Program-made: the position numbers and the translations under genes | From: Alitta virens | Taxonomy: Eukaryota; Annelida; Polychaeta; Phyllodocida; Nereididae | Assembly: GCA_932294295.1 (NCBI GenBank) | Contig: OW028573.1 | Span: 52,422,329 to 52,486,328, forward strand | Direction: 5' to 3' | DNA length: 64,000 bases | The notes under the pieces: generated by a model | What the model saw: only the letters and a program-made list of their open reading frames with translations | Told to the model about the DNA's origin: nothing | Database searches by the model: none | Shown here: one piece after another, positions 37,188 to 49,284 of the stretch | Numbering within the stretch: the stretch's first letter is position 1 | Layout: the number at the start of each line of letters is the position of its first letter

Positions 37188-37201
37188 TTGCTGCTGCTGC
37201 A
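37188..37201 (+). repeat. (CTG)4 run
   Basis: Four CTG units. Confidence 0.9.
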
Positions 37202-39510
37202 AATGCAGACCCAACATTCTTGGATTCTGTCATCCCACAGAAGGGAAGGCTTTCATAGGCACATACACTGAACAAAGCCCTGTCCGGATTGTCAATATTT
37301 AAGTGCTGTGCTCTGAATCTTGCCCCAAGCTTCTTGCGGCCCAACCCTCTTTGTCTCTTTCTCTTATCGGCTTAAATTTCCACATGAAATAGTTCGTTCC
37401 CCGTTGGTTTTCCATTGCAATGCTCAATCTGCATATCAAGTGGAGAGGGTCTTCTAATTACCTGTCTTCTGATTAATTTTGGACACGCTGCACAGCACAC
37501 ATTCTGTATGGGCTGTATACCAAAAAACGTGATTCACCAATGGTTAATCTATCTATTTTGCTCTGTCTGGTGTGGTATGTGTCTGTCTCTTCGTGTCATC
37601 TAAATATCTGCTTGTGCTGTTGTCTAAGACCCTGTTGATCTGAATGTGTGTATGTTTACTGCTCACGTAGACTTCACTATGAGACTCTTATTAATATCAA
37701 GGACGCGTGTGTAACATTTTGACTGCCATTAATAGAACTTGACAGTGCTAACGACAGACCTTGAAGTACTCCATTTACGCAGTTATATTCCTATCTATAG
37801 AAACCGCCCACAGGCATTGTCAACATGCTCCTAGCGAGTGGCTATTTGCTTTTGCAATGCTTTAAGCGGTCAGGAAAATGAGCATAATCAACGACGTCAA
37901 TGAGACATTCCATGAAAAAGTAATGTTCAGTATTACTAAGCAATTCCATTGCGCTAATTTGGCTCGTATGGGACCTTTTATACATCATCAAGACTCGTCG
38001 AGAGCATGTCTCTGTAACAGGTGCAGTTCGTTCATTGGAGAGCAGTTGCATGATGTTCCTTCAATTTCTTATTTGATGTGGTTGTGTGCCGTCATTGACA
38101 ACCAGTGACAATAATTGACAGGCATTGACAAGGATCAAACACGCGAGGACAGGTTTTCAATCTGACATCTGGGCTATAGCAAAGTAAGATTGCATGAAGA
38201 TGAGCTGGGAGATGCTGAGATTGCTTTGTCTCAGCAGCAGCTCATGGAATAATTGTACTTGGTGGCCAGCGTAGCCTTGGCTTTTGCATGACACTCTATG
38301 CCATTCACCAGGGTGATATCGGTCTGCTTGCTAAATGATTCAATGATTACTGCTGCCTAGATCAGCATGACACAGGCCGTTGAAAGCTGTCTGGAGTAGC
38401 TCACCCACTGGCTGAGTAGACCTATAGCTGAGCAATAGATTGCAATGCAGCTCACACAAACTCGCATCCTTACACAGGAGTCTATTTAGGCCCTCATGCC
38501 TTCACATACCATCTCTGTTCAAATATGGTTTTATTTGTCAATAAGGAATCAGTTGGGTTTGATGTGATGGGGAATCAATGAAGGTATAGAAACATGTCTG
38601 ATATCTTGTTTATAGGCATGGCAGAAACATCTTCATTAGGCAATAGGCCTATAATAGTTATATTGTTGGTTCATTTTAACCTGCTCTCACTGTTATAGAC
38701 TTGAACAGTAATTGTCCAGTAGTTAGAATTACAATCTTTTTAAGGATTAAATTTACTGTCAAACCATTAACTTGAGCAAAGCTAACACAGTTTCCATTCA
38801 CACAACTTAAATAGACTCCATATATATTCTCAGCTGCCTGTTTCAATCTCTTCTGCAGCATTCCCCATCACATACTTACTTTGTTTTTCACATTCAAGGC
38901 AAGACGATCATGTCTTTTTCTCTCTTCCAATCATCCAGCTGACAGAACAAATTGCTTTGGTGTCAACTCGTTCAGAACGCAATTAATTCCTTTTAATAAA
39001 GTGAAAAAAGCGAAAACCATCTTAATTGATTTATTTCAAAATGCCCCTGAAGTTGGGTTTCGCCTTTGAAAGTGTACCAGACAGCTCTGCTTCTTAGAAA
39101 TCTTGTGTCTGTCTGGTGTATATTTCCTGTAACAAAGAACTTCGTGTATTAAAGATAACGAGCTGAGGCTCTGTGCTCACCCTGTGAAATTGTGATAAAA
39201 AGCTTCTTGTACAGGTTATAATCTACACGATAGGAGGGTTATTTTCCTGTTATCCTCACTATGATATCTTAGGAATTAGGAACTAATAATTAGTTTCACG
39301 GGGTACAAAGAAAGTGGCTTGTATGGCTGTGACAGGTGGTACTTGCCAGTTGTATTTGCGGTACTTTCGTTTATGTTTTCCTTGTATCCAGTAGTTCAAA
39401 TGTCGTGGCTGTATTTATACAAAAGGAGCTAGAGATTTTTTTTTCATTATTTATTACACACTTGTGCATGATACAGACCTTATGTATGGTAAGAGATGAA
39501 TGGAAATGTT

Positions 39511-39544
39511 ATGTTTTCTTAACCGGGATCTTTTAATCTTTCAG
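39511..39544 (+). promoter_or_regulatory. 3' splice site region of the CELF exon
   Basis: The sequence just before the exon contains TTAAC (39519-39523), which fits the yUnAy branch-point pattern. Its A lies about 22 nt before the terminal AG. A T-rich stretch (CTTTTAATCTTTCAG) leads into the exon. Upstream TGT-containing stretches, for example TGTTATGTTTT at 39508-39518, are the kind of UGU-rich sequence that CELF proteins themselves bind, so autoregulation of this exon is possible but unproven. Confidence 0.8.
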
Positions 39545-39593
39545 ATGAACCGTCCAATACAAGTGAAACCAGCAGACAGTGAAAACAGGGCTG
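39545..39593 (+). CDS. Internal exon (49 nt) of a CELF/Bruno-like RNA-binding protein, end of RRM1
   Basis: Read in phase 0 the exon gives MNRPIQVKPADSENRA and the first base of a Gly codon (phase-1 end). This peptide is the signature last strand and tail of RRM1 in CELF3-6 proteins, and CELF1/2 have a similar HPIQMKPADSE. CELF proteins are nuclear and cytoplasmic regulators of splicing, translation and decay that bind UGU/CUG-rich RNA through three RRMs. The AG at 39543-39544 follows a T-rich tract with a branch-like TTAAC at 39519-39523. The donor CTG/GTAAGTA is close to consensus. As I recall, the family has a conserved 83-49-135-nt exon series, and 49 nt and the phases fit the middle one. 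I found neither neighbour exon in the window, so both introns are long. The initial ATG is an internal Met in the family, although an alternative start there cannot be excluded. The identification is strong. Which paralogue it is (CELF3, 4, 5 or 6) is not resolvable from 17 residues. Confidence 0.94.
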
Positions 39594-39600
39594 GTAAGTA
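39594..39600 (+). promoter_or_regulatory. 5' splice site of the CELF exon (GTAAGTA)
   Basis: GTAAGTA follows exon bases CTG. This is nearly the full U1 complement, so the exon should be strongly defined in spite of its 49-nt length. Confidence 0.88.
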
Positions 39601-40573
39601 AACTTCCTCGCATGTCATGAGCTGTGCTTCTTTAATGGCCCTTTTCATCCGGTGTTCTGCCGAGGGGAAACTCTGCCTAGCGTAGAGGGGTATTTGCAGG
39701 CTGCGCTTGCATATATTTCCACATTTGTGCAGGGGGCTTTGAAGATTTAAAGCAACCAGTCTGGTGCGCAAATATGTTTTTATGGAGTGTGTAATGAATA
39801 GCAAATGGTCTGACTCACTGAGCCTGAAGATGTGTTTTTTGCTCTGTGGCTTGTCTTGTTAAAATTCAGCAAGTGTCTTAGGTCTGAGGAGCCCATCCCT
39901 CTTGGCGCTGTGCTAAGGACTGAAAAAATGATCGACCGTGTTTGTAAAAAAGAAAAGTAATGACAAGGAATAATGTCTTCTTCTCTTGCTGTAACCACAC
40001 TTTAAGCTGCACATGGACGGCAGTGCTGATGAGAAAGCTCAACAAGGAGTGAGCCAGATTAATAAGGCTGAATACCTAATGTATTTTTTGTTTGCTGTAG
40101 GAAAGGCATTCATTATTCTACACCTAAGTATTATGCTTTTAGAAATTTCCTGTTAGTACTTAAAACACTTGCGATATGTCTTAACATTGAAAAATATCTC
40201 TCAGAAAATATACTGTTCTATGATAATGTTTCAGTTTTGCAAAATGATCGCACAGAATACATGATATTGTATTAGTTGTTGCTCCTGACTAAAGTAGATA
40301 AAGCTTGTTCATCTAAATGTGCTGTAATGTCATATACAGTTAGGAAGTTGCAATATTACATGCATGTGTATCTTGAATTTGAGTGCAATCCTCAGGGCCA
40401 ATACGAAACATGAATACTGAAATAAGAGGAAGTAATTTTGTGTTTGGGTGTCAGATGACATGTTGACATCATTATAATGAAGATGCTCTCAATGCTGGTA
40501 TTTGCAGTTCTTGATACTGAGGCTCTAACATAATTGCTTTGGTTGCTGTTGAGTATTGGTGGACCAGAGGCTT

Positions 40574-40582
40574 TGCTGCTGT

Positions 40583-40614
<32 letters not shown>

Positions 40615-40616
40615 CA
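40574..40616 (+). repeat. Long interrupted CTG run (about 14 units), nearest to the CELF exon
   Basis: CTG with two TTG interruptions over 43 bp, about 1 kb downstream of the exon's 5' splice site. It would be transcribed as CUG. Confidence 0.97.
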
Positions 40617-42088
40617 TGCCTGAAGATAAACTGAACAGCAACCCCCCCTCTCAGACTCCCAATGACATTTTAGCTGATGAAATATGTCAGTCTGTGAATG
40701 AGCAGAATTCCACACTACGTGCCATATTCATGAGCTGAATGGCATTTGGCTCTGTTCACTGACACAGCAGCCCCTTCTCAGAATGGAATCTGCACAAGGT
40801 CTTAGCAGGTGATAATTCTCGCTCTAAAGGAATAAATTATCCCCATTTATAGCCTTGTGGTAAGAGTAATCAACCTGCAACTGGATCAGCAGGTGCTCCT
40901 CTAAATTGACACAGCAATGATGTATATTTGACTGACTGCTGTAATGGTTGACATTTCGATCTAATGCACGCAGCTGCACTGCACTTGTTGAATGTTCATT
41001 GAACAAAGGGTTAGGTCACTGCTAGTACACATTGATGACGGCAAATGCCAAATCAGGTTTTTGGCTACATGATGACAGTAATCTAATACAAATTGACACA
41101 GTTGTTTGGAAAAGCTTGTCAAACTGTCAACAAGACAAATAATTGTCCTCAACAAGTGTGCGACAAATGTCAATTGCCTGTGGGAGACATGACATACAGC
41201 ATGTGAAAACTCATTGAATGTTTGTAGCACCGGCCTGCTGAGATTTCATTGTCATCCCTTGAGTCTGTGTTGAAGTTTTGAAGTCGAATTATTGAAGTCG
41301 CACTTTCTATTGCTCTGTAAGCAACTGCTGGGGCTGATTAACTGTGATCTACTTTCAACAAGTAGAGAAGAAAGGCAATAAATCATCTGCCTTGCTGAAT
41401 TATAGGCACTATCAGTATTAATGCCAGAGGATTCCAGTGCAGTGAGCCGAAAATATGGGCCAGTATTGCACGGGGGCCCTGATTATAAATGTATGGCAAA
41501 GTGTTGGGCATTGGCAGCTATCCTGCGATATTGCTTTTATTAGTAGCTATTAGGCAGGTCTTTGATGTGGGAGCATTGGAGGGCGATAGGGCGTGCTCAG
41601 GGGACGCCTTTCACGGGCAGCTTAGCCGTGATGCATTGTCTTGCAGAAATGGCCATGACAGTCCCAATGATGGAGGGCCGGGCAATAAAGGGCCAGTAAG
41701 AAAGCTAAGGAGGGAGCTGCGTGGAGGTGTGGCTATGGGGTCAGGGGTGGCAGTTAACGTTCGCCTTATGAGGTGTTTATCACGGCACAGAGAAGGTGGC
41801 TGACGTGGAGGCGTCTGATAGGGCAAGGCCTCCCTAGGGGTCCCCGACTCATCGCCTTCAACTCCTGCTATGGCTGACATCCTCCGTTAAAAGTCTTGAA
41901 AACAAGCCTTTAACATTCTCCGAGGCAGTGCGAGACACACTTTGAAAGTGCTGTGCGGCATGCGATTAGCACATTTCTCGGAGTCATCGGTCCATCAGGA
42001 TTCCCCGCTGCAGGTAGATGATCTTAGTGATCTTCAATTTAGAACGATGGAGCTGATAGGTTCCCGTATCTCATCACTCTATCTTGCG

Positions 42089-42112
42089 TTGCTGCTTCTG
42101 CTGCTGCTGCAG
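42089..42112 (+). repeat. CTG run
   Basis: CTG units with a TTCTG interruption. Confidence 0.93.
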
Positions 42113-42731
42113 TGGTGGAGTAAGACAGACCACCCTATCATATGTCAGGCTGCTGCATCAGTTACTAGGGGCATGTCGTCTGATGGTCATCATGACAGAG
42201 TTATGGCCTTGTTGAATTTGTACCTCGGGGTCCTGGCCATCTGGTGTCTGCAGACCAGGGCAGGCCCGGCCTGCATTCCTATTAGGGTGACTCTGACACC
42301 GGCACATATGTTGCCCATCCTGCCGCCGTAAATCAAGTTAGGGCTGATATATGACTGTTTGGGAGAGATAGGCTGGTCGCCATCAGAGACACTGGCCCAA
42401 TCCCCTGACAGAATACCAGATGTAACGACCTCCCAGGCTGAGCATTGCAGTTGTAGACACGATGAATGCGACAGTTTATTGTGGCTCCTTGGAGGTTTAT
42501 TGCAATTGCTGTCCAAGATCTCCCATCTTTATGTTCTGACAACATCAATTGAGGTTTTTAACACCTTCAGCATTGCGACCTTCAGGAAACTTGTCTTTTG
42601 TCTGGCACTTTAGAAGAGCTCACCAAAATGTCTTTTCAGTCCCTCGGGAACCTTATACTCTGAAGGGACTGATTAGGAGACGTCTTGTGTATGGCAGGAA
42701 ATATTAATGTTCTTTACTGTGAAGAGTAATA

Positions 42732-42783
42732 GGCCTAGCTCATTGGTAGAGTGCTAGCTTCCAGCCGCCAGGTCCTTAGGGAG
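42732..42783 (+). mobile_element. tRNA-derived SINE head-like sequence (+)
   Basis: GGCCTAGCTCATTGGTAGAG reads like the 5' part of a tRNA. TAGCTCATTGG (42736-42746) fits the pol III A box (TRGYNNANNGG). A GGTCC-containing stretch at 42770-42782 stands where a degenerate B box would be. The anticodon arm does not fold cleanly, so this is a SINE head or tRNA pseudogene and not a tRNA gene. Confidence 0.6.
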
Positions 42784-42914
42784 TGGGTGGGTGGTGGATT
42801 AGGGCTTTACGTCCAGTATTTCTGCATCTGTTATGCTAATTGGAACAGGCAGGGACCATGAGATGAACCATGGACCCAGTGGTCAGAAGCCCAACGCGCT
42901 ACCATTGAGCCCTC
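42784..42914 (-). mobile_element. tRNA-derived SINE, degenerate (-)
   Basis: On the minus strand, from about 42914, GGGCTCAATGGTAGCGCG is followed by TTGGGCTTCTGACCAC and then GGTCCATGGTTCATCTC. This is a tRNA-like A box, anticodon arm and B-box (GGTTCATCTC against GGTTCRANTCC). The body then runs through GGACGTAAAGCCCTAAT, resembling the GACGTTAAACCC-type 3' motif of several invertebrate SINEs. A C14 tract abuts the head. No target duplication was found. Confidence 0.65.
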
Positions 42915-42918
42915 CCCT

Positions 42919-42932
42919 CCCCCCCCCCCCCC
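42919..42932 (+). repeat. C14 homopolymer next to the SINE
   Basis: Fourteen C directly beyond the SINE head. Confidence 0.97.
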
Positions 42933-44221
42933 AAGGTGCCGACTACAATACCTGGTGGACCTAAATTGGACAGCTGGTTCATTCTTCACGTCATTGCTGT
43001 GGCACCTGCATATCTTAATTGCCCACACAGAAGAAAATAATAACCTGAACTGTCAACATTTCAATAGCATAAACCTGTTGGCTATTAGCATGGACTTAGT
43101 TTAAAATACTGTTATATCTTAAATCAGCTAGCTAACAACCTTTTCCGCATGATAAAGACAACATCATTGTCCTGAAGAAGAATGTTGTGCCGAATACTGG
43201 CTCATTTTTAGCATTTGCTTGTCTTATCAGAGATCACAACCCTAATATTTTTCCACTTATGGGACTGTCATGGGTGTGCGGCCCTGAGACTGGGGACATT
43301 ATTCTTACATAGTGAGGCAGTTCTTTCAGTTTCACACAGCTTGAAACCCTGACAAAGGAGTTGCAGTTCCTTGCAACAGTTTGAGAGGGAGGTTCTTTGC
43401 TAATCTGTGTCTATGAAACACCCTGGGCAGTTGCTGGGAACCACTCTGCCTAGAGCTGTTGACAGTTCGAGAGAGTAATTCTTCACATCCCGTGTACTTC
43501 TGCAAAGGAATAATGGCAGAGCTAGGCAGTTATCGAAGGTAACAGAAAGGAAGGAGGTTTTGATTTGTAACAGGACATGATTAAAAACAAATACTCCTTT
43601 TCTATCTCAAGTAAAGAATGGAGGCTGCTAATATTTGATATGCTGTCATTCTGGAATCTACAACAAAGTCTCATTAAGGCCTAATTGGCTATGAATATTT
43701 AAAATGGCAAATATTTATGATAGAATATATTTCCGTCTTCTTAATTATTATCTGAATGTTCAATTATTTCCTTTCAAATTTGACAGAATGAAACAAATCG
43801 ATGTGTGTAAAATTCCTATCACTGCTTTCTATCTATGCGTCATCTGTCTTAAATTGAATTTCTGCATAAAAATAACTCCTCATTTGTGCCTTTTAAAGAA
43901 TTTCATTCTTGGCTCACCTGCAAGGCATTCTTCAGAAAGTGAAGCACATGTTGCTTTCTGTTTCTTTTGATTACTTTGTATGCAGGTAATATCATAAGCT
44001 ATCTCATTGTGAAAGACTATCAGCTTATTGTGGAACTCCTGAATGCTTATAATGTCAAATAGCTGGCTGGTGAATGTCATGCTCTTCTAATTTTAGATTG
44101 AACACACCATATTGTGCTGTGACTAAGATCTCTTCTCTTTGTCTTTCTTTCCAATAAATTGTGCCAACATGCTGCATGAGATTGTGACCAGGTCCAAATC
44201 AAATTAGCCATGAACTTGAAA

Positions 44222-44235
44222 CCCCCCCCCCCCCC
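44222..44235 (+). repeat. C14 homopolymer
   Basis: Fourteen consecutive C. Confidence 0.97.
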
Positions 44236-46901
44236 AGGGCGAGGCAGGGGTCTGGATGATTGGGGTTAATGGGGGACTTCGCACTGGGGTACCTTTGAAG
44301 GGGGTGATACCCTTTGATGTTCATGCTGCTGCAGCAGTTGATTCTCAAATGACTGCAAAGTCTCAAGACTAACAAATTGAGTCTAATTCCTTAAGGAAAT
44401 AACATCAATTTTTAAGGTACTCTCCTGCATGTGTCAGTTACTAGTGTATAAATCATTGGCAATGAGTTATTATTGTAAACGGCTTCTGTGAATATAAATC
44501 TCTTCGAAAAAAAAGCCTTTACTTATCTTAGTTGTTTATAAACACGGGTTTGAATCAAAAAGTGAATATAATCTCATCTTATTTTTAATGTCATTTTGGT
44601 GCCACAAAGACCACTACTGTCTGAGAGCTAATTTCACTCAACTTCAATATCTTTCTTTCAATGGACAATATTATTATCTGCTAAATGTTTGATGCAGGGT
44701 TGCAGTATACAAGAATAGCGTTGTAGGTTCTGTGTAAAATTTTCGGAAGGATGATATCAATATCTTTTGTCTGTTACACGTGGCAAATGATCCATATTTT
44801 CTTGTGTGAGGAAAGGAAATTGTTCCCTTTCATCTCAATTTATTTAATCATAGTTTGCATCAAATCGTTTGTGTAATGAATCTCAGAGTGTATCATCTTT
44901 TTGAAGTAAGTATTTAAACATTGGGCGCGACTCAAAATGTAATTACTTCATACAGATATTACTTAGAAGTGACACAGTAATTTAATGTCTGACTTTAGTT
45001 TGAATGTTGCATACAAACATGATAAACAGATCAGTTGCTCTGTGTAAAAATTAAACAACAACAGTTTATTTCCATAAAAATGCCATCTGCAATAAGGCTA
45101 TATACGGTATAAATCGCTTGTCAGTAGGAGTGGCCACTATTGATACAAACTTTGTCTCCTGCAGGATCAGATAGCTTTGGCGTCATGTAGAAACAAATAT
45201 TATGGCACTTCCAAAGAGTTGTACTGTACAATGTAAATATGTATGCAACTTCACAGCATTAACCCTAAAAATCTTAACTCAACAGAAAGGACAAACAACC
45301 TGCACTCTATTGATGGGGAAAGATCCCCACTAGCTTCTTCTTGGCAGTGATGTTCAAAGGCTAAGTTAGTTAATATGGAGCACTTGAGCTGGGACTAAAG
45401 CAATGTAGAAAGCAATGAAGTAATGCAAAAAGCAGTTAGGAGGGATTCTGTGGGAGACTGAGTGGTCTGGGGAGGATGGTGCTTTGGTCTATCTTCTTTG
45501 CTTAGTCCGTTCAGGCGTGGCATATGTTTGAGGGAGGAGCAAGATGAGGGTGTTAGCAGAGCAGATGAGTGTTGAGAGGCCCAGGGTGTGTGCAAATGAC
45601 TGAGACAAAGGCAGCACAGTAATCGATAAGACTGTAGAAACACACAACTACTCCATCAAGCCCATCTACCCCTGTTCTCTAGCTCTGGTCACAGTTTTTA
45701 AGCTCACTCCATCTCAAGTTCATTCTTAATTAGATAGTGCCCAGAAAAGCCTCCGCAAGGAACTTACCTTCACTTGTGCCTTGTTTGTGCTCTTTCTCAA
45801 CCTGTCATTCTGTTGGCAGCTAGCCTTGCTCCTGCCTTGAATGTGTTAGATCTGGGGATCTGTTGATGTGTAACATACACAGCAGAGTCTTAGCAGACCA
45901 ACTGTATGGTCCCCTGGACTCCAAACAACATCCCACTGGCCTCGTGAGGTGGAGAATCAAAGAGATTCTTGTGGATGTTGTTTCTTATTTAAAAAGTAAA
46001 AAGCCGGTCCAGTCCTCTTGTTAGCTGCAATATACGCACATAAGAGGTGGAGAATGCTTCACAAAGCAAGTTCGACTTTCACAAGCAAACTTGCTCATCA
46101 ATTTTGATTCCCATTCAGACGTCTGCCCATTTAGGGCTTTTTGGGATAGAAAGGCACCCAAACTATGGGCTTTATCAAATCTTAATGTGGCAAGAGACTT
46201 CAGTTACAATGACATTGATCGAGTCACAGGGCCAGGAGTAGATGAAGCAGACCGAGGAGGGAGTTTACCAGCCTCTAAACTGCCAACGTCTGGTGGGACA
46301 CATCTGTCACTCTGGTGTGCCAGAGCCCATTGCACTGCATTGTTCCCCGTCCTTCTTGATAAAGATGTCCAACACCCAGCCAATTATTCATTCTATTATA
46401 ACAATATTCAGCTTTGTTGTGGCCATGAAACATTTATCAAGCTGTGGCTAATAAATTGCCACTTCACTCCAAACCGTTCTTCGGGAGGGGGAGGTGTCCC
46501 CTAAGTGTTTCTGAACCTGCTGTTTCGGCCAAGTGCTGTCAGATGAAATTTCCACAAGCCCAACTCCAAGATAAAATCTGCCTGTATGCATAAAAAGGTG
46601 CTCTTTGCTTTCTTTTACTTTTTAGCTGCTTGCAGCTGCCAAGGGGCTTGTTTTGCTATTAGGCACTTTGCGTTTCATTGAGAAGAGCACAAGAAGCAAA
46701 GGATGAGTGTCCTAAGCGCCACCCAATGTCCATGTGACAGATGAGTTGTCAAGAAGCTGGCTGAGCACCCCAGAGATCAGGATGCAAATGCAAATGTTTG
46801 CTTCAGCGGCTGGTGAGGCAAATTACCATGATGCAGGCGAAAAAAGTGTCAATGTGCTTGCTGTCTGACAGTGTCTGTTAGCTGCTGCTCTGGTGTTTAC
46901 T

Positions 46902-46933
<32 letters not shown>

Positions 46934-46956
46934 GCAGCAGCAGCAAGCAGCAGCAA
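46902..46956 (-). repeat. CAG array (longest of its orientation)
   Basis: About 55 bp of AGC units with AAGC interruptions. A short GCTGCTGCTCTG at 46881-46892 upstream could pair with it. Confidence 0.97.
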
Positions 46957-47880
46957 CTCAGGGTGAGCAAAGCCTTTCCACATCACTTTATTGAATGAGT
47001 GGCTCAGGATCCTTGTGGCAACATGTTACAGACTCTGCTAGTCAATATACAGGCATCTGTTGCGGATTTCATTGCTGGCTGTCTGGGGTGTGTGGCACTC
47101 CCTAGCGTGATTCATATGGACCTTCATGGGGCACAATCGTCATTCATCAACACTCCTGTGCTGTACTCTCCACTTCCTTGGCATACTGTATATCCATGGG
47201 ATATCCAATACCTGCTGACAATGTGTGACATATTAGCCCAGTATTAGACAGAACACTGCCTCTGCCCTGCCAGTAGGCAACAACGTGATTCATATATATC
47301 TGCAGACTTCAATAAAAGTAATAAGAGCCGGCGGATAGAGAGCCTGGTGGAGAGGGCTGCTGCATGTGCCCATAGTGTACTTAGAGTGTTGTTCCCAGTT
47401 GACGTGGATTTCGGCTGCTCACAACGGTCTAGCATAACAGGGGCGGATGGGATTTGGGCTGAAGGACACTCTTAAGTCAGAAGGACCGTACTTGTCGCTT
47501 GTGTGTTATAATGGCATTCCGCACAGCCGTCCATGGCCCTAATCTCCATGCAACCAAAGTCTGCTGTCCAAATATGAGTAGATGGCCAAGCCCATATGCT
47601 AGAGCTCTGCTCCAATTGTTGTACTATTCCACTCCGGATTTTTGTATTTACCGTGTCTTTGCGTGGGGATGTAAAGGGGACATCACACCCTCATCTACTT
47701 GCATCTGAAGCAGCCAAATATTGTATGCAGATGGACACACCGGCGTTTAACATTGTATTTGATGAATAGTTTGGATTTGTAGATATGTTATTTAATGGAG
47801 CTTAGATAAGCACATTTTATGTGATGATTGCCGGAGATTTGAAACCAGCAAATGCACTGTTATTACTAATAAAACTACTC

Positions 47881-47935
47881 TGTGGGTGCAGGTGGCTGTA
47901 CTAATAACTTATTAGTACAGCCACCTGCACCCACA
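47881..47935. repeat. Perfect 55-bp palindrome (27-bp arms, 1-nt centre)
   Basis: The left arm at 47881-47907 starts TGTGGGTGCAGGTGG. The right arm at 47909-47935 is its exact reverse complement, with a single C (47908) between them. Flanks are not symmetric. It could extrude a cruciform, stem from a transposon-excision or break-repair fold-back, or be a library or assembly fold-back artefact. Each arm also holds a GCAGGTGG E-box. Confidence 0.97.
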
Positions 47936-48512
47936 TTGTAATTTTAATGAAATTGCATGAGCATTGAATTTTGAGTAACAGAGTTGACCTAATTTTTTTT
48001 ATACAGTCCAAATGTAATTTCAAGACAACTACATTTTGAAATATTTATGAGCAGAGCTACACCTATTTTGCCTGAGGAAATTATACAATAAAGATGAGGA
48101 CAAAATCTTGGTTAGAGTAGCTGTTGCCTCGGTCCCAAGTGTGCTTAACATCGCATGTCAGGCTGCCATTTCTCCACTTCCTGCACTCTGGACCAATGTC
48201 TTATTAAGCAGGTTCCTGTGCGTTTGACATAAGCCTAGCAGTGGCTGACCCATTTCTTTTGAACCAGAGCTCAGAGTTTCCTCCCATTTCAGTTGGTTGA
48301 CTTGGGCTTTTCCTCTTCAACTTCTCTTCTAGCTAGGGGCTATTTGGGCCCATAAATTGGACCAAACTGTCTTGTGTTCTAAAGTGTTTTTCTTGATGAG
48401 CAATGGAGCTGAAATTCTTGCTGCACCCTATCCCCTTTGGCGCTTTATCGTGTCCTGAAATCAAGTTTTAAGGATTTTGAGTCAAGAGGAATGTTTCCAA
48501 CATCAGCTAACC

Positions 48513-48553
48513 AGCTGCTGTTGCTGCTGATGCTGCTGCTGCTATTGATGCTG
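48513..48553 (+). repeat. CTG run, interrupted
   Basis: CTG with TTG, ATG and ATTG interruptions over about 40 bp. Confidence 0.95.
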
Positions 48554-49261
48554 CAATGTCACAGCAAACATTGTGAATCATGCCACTTCAATAAACTTGA
48601 GCTGACATAACCACACCTCCCTTTCTGTCCTCATTAATATGGCATTGGTAACCATAACACAATTGCTCACTCGTAAAGCTCTGTCTTTTATTAGGGGTGA
48701 ATGTATTATTCTAATGGCTTCAAGAGTGATGTGTTTCTTTACGACAAACCCCTGGGGATGTTTCATTGTGATTTGTGAGGTTTGGCTGTTCTCAAAAGTG
48801 GAAAAGAAAGACGCTTTACAAGTGCATCTTTTACATGACAATATCGGCAAAATACGCAGAAGATTATAAGAAAATACTAATAACAACTCGGTCTAGGAAA
48901 TCATAGGAAATGTTAGCTGACAACGTTATCTCTTACCTGAGATATAAGGAAAATACTGCAGAACAAAACTTACAAACTTTCCGTGACAAACCATCAAATG
49001 TGATATATCGTAGATGATCTTTCTTTATGCACTGTTGCATGGCTGCTGAAATCCTAGAATCAAAGCAGAATCTTCAGATTGTCTTCTCATGGCCTGATGT
49101 TATTGTTGGGTGACCTTTAACCTCTGTAAAGGGCACGCGACATATTGCTATTCAGGGGGGCAGAGTGGCATTTGGCTTTGGATGTCCTTTTAGTTGGAGA
49201 GGACCTGGCGGATCTAGAGGGCAGGCTTGCTGGCAGGAAGATGAGTAACTCCGTCTGGTGG

Positions 49262-49284
49262 GCTGCTGTTGCTGCTGCTGCTGC
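49262..49284 (+). repeat. CTG run
   Basis: CTG units with one TTG interruption. Confidence 0.95.

Larger units (their letters stand above)
29001..39510. other. Non-coding intronic stretch up to the CELF exon
   Basis: No further exon found. I looked specifically for codons of the preceding CELF exon (CAFLTYC...EQKTLPG-like) and saw none. The block around 29400-30060 is AT-rich, has many TAAT/ATTA words and little simple repeat, and reads like conserved regulatory DNA. That impression needs an alignment. Confidence 0.55.
39601..42731. other. Start of the downstream CELF intron
   Basis: Contains two CTG runs. I looked for the following CELF exon (start of RRM2, DRKLFVGM-like) here and in the rest of the window without success. 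Confidence 0.6.

Noticed and set aside
40556..40738. Poly-Cys and poly-Ser frames over the CTG run
   Set aside because: Trinucleotide repeats are open in all frames. The run lies in the intron after the CELF donor site and no splice evidence supports coding use.
42732..42783. Functional tRNA gene
   Set aside because: A-box-like start but no proper B box, no clean cloverleaf and no downstream T-run; better as a SINE head or pseudogene.
46091..46504. 137-codon + frame
   Set aside because: No domain, no conserved-looking motif; consistent with chance.
47881..47935. Palindrome as a microRNA precursor or terminator
   Set aside because: A 1-nt centre leaves no usable loop for a pre-miRNA and there is no bacterial context for a terminator.
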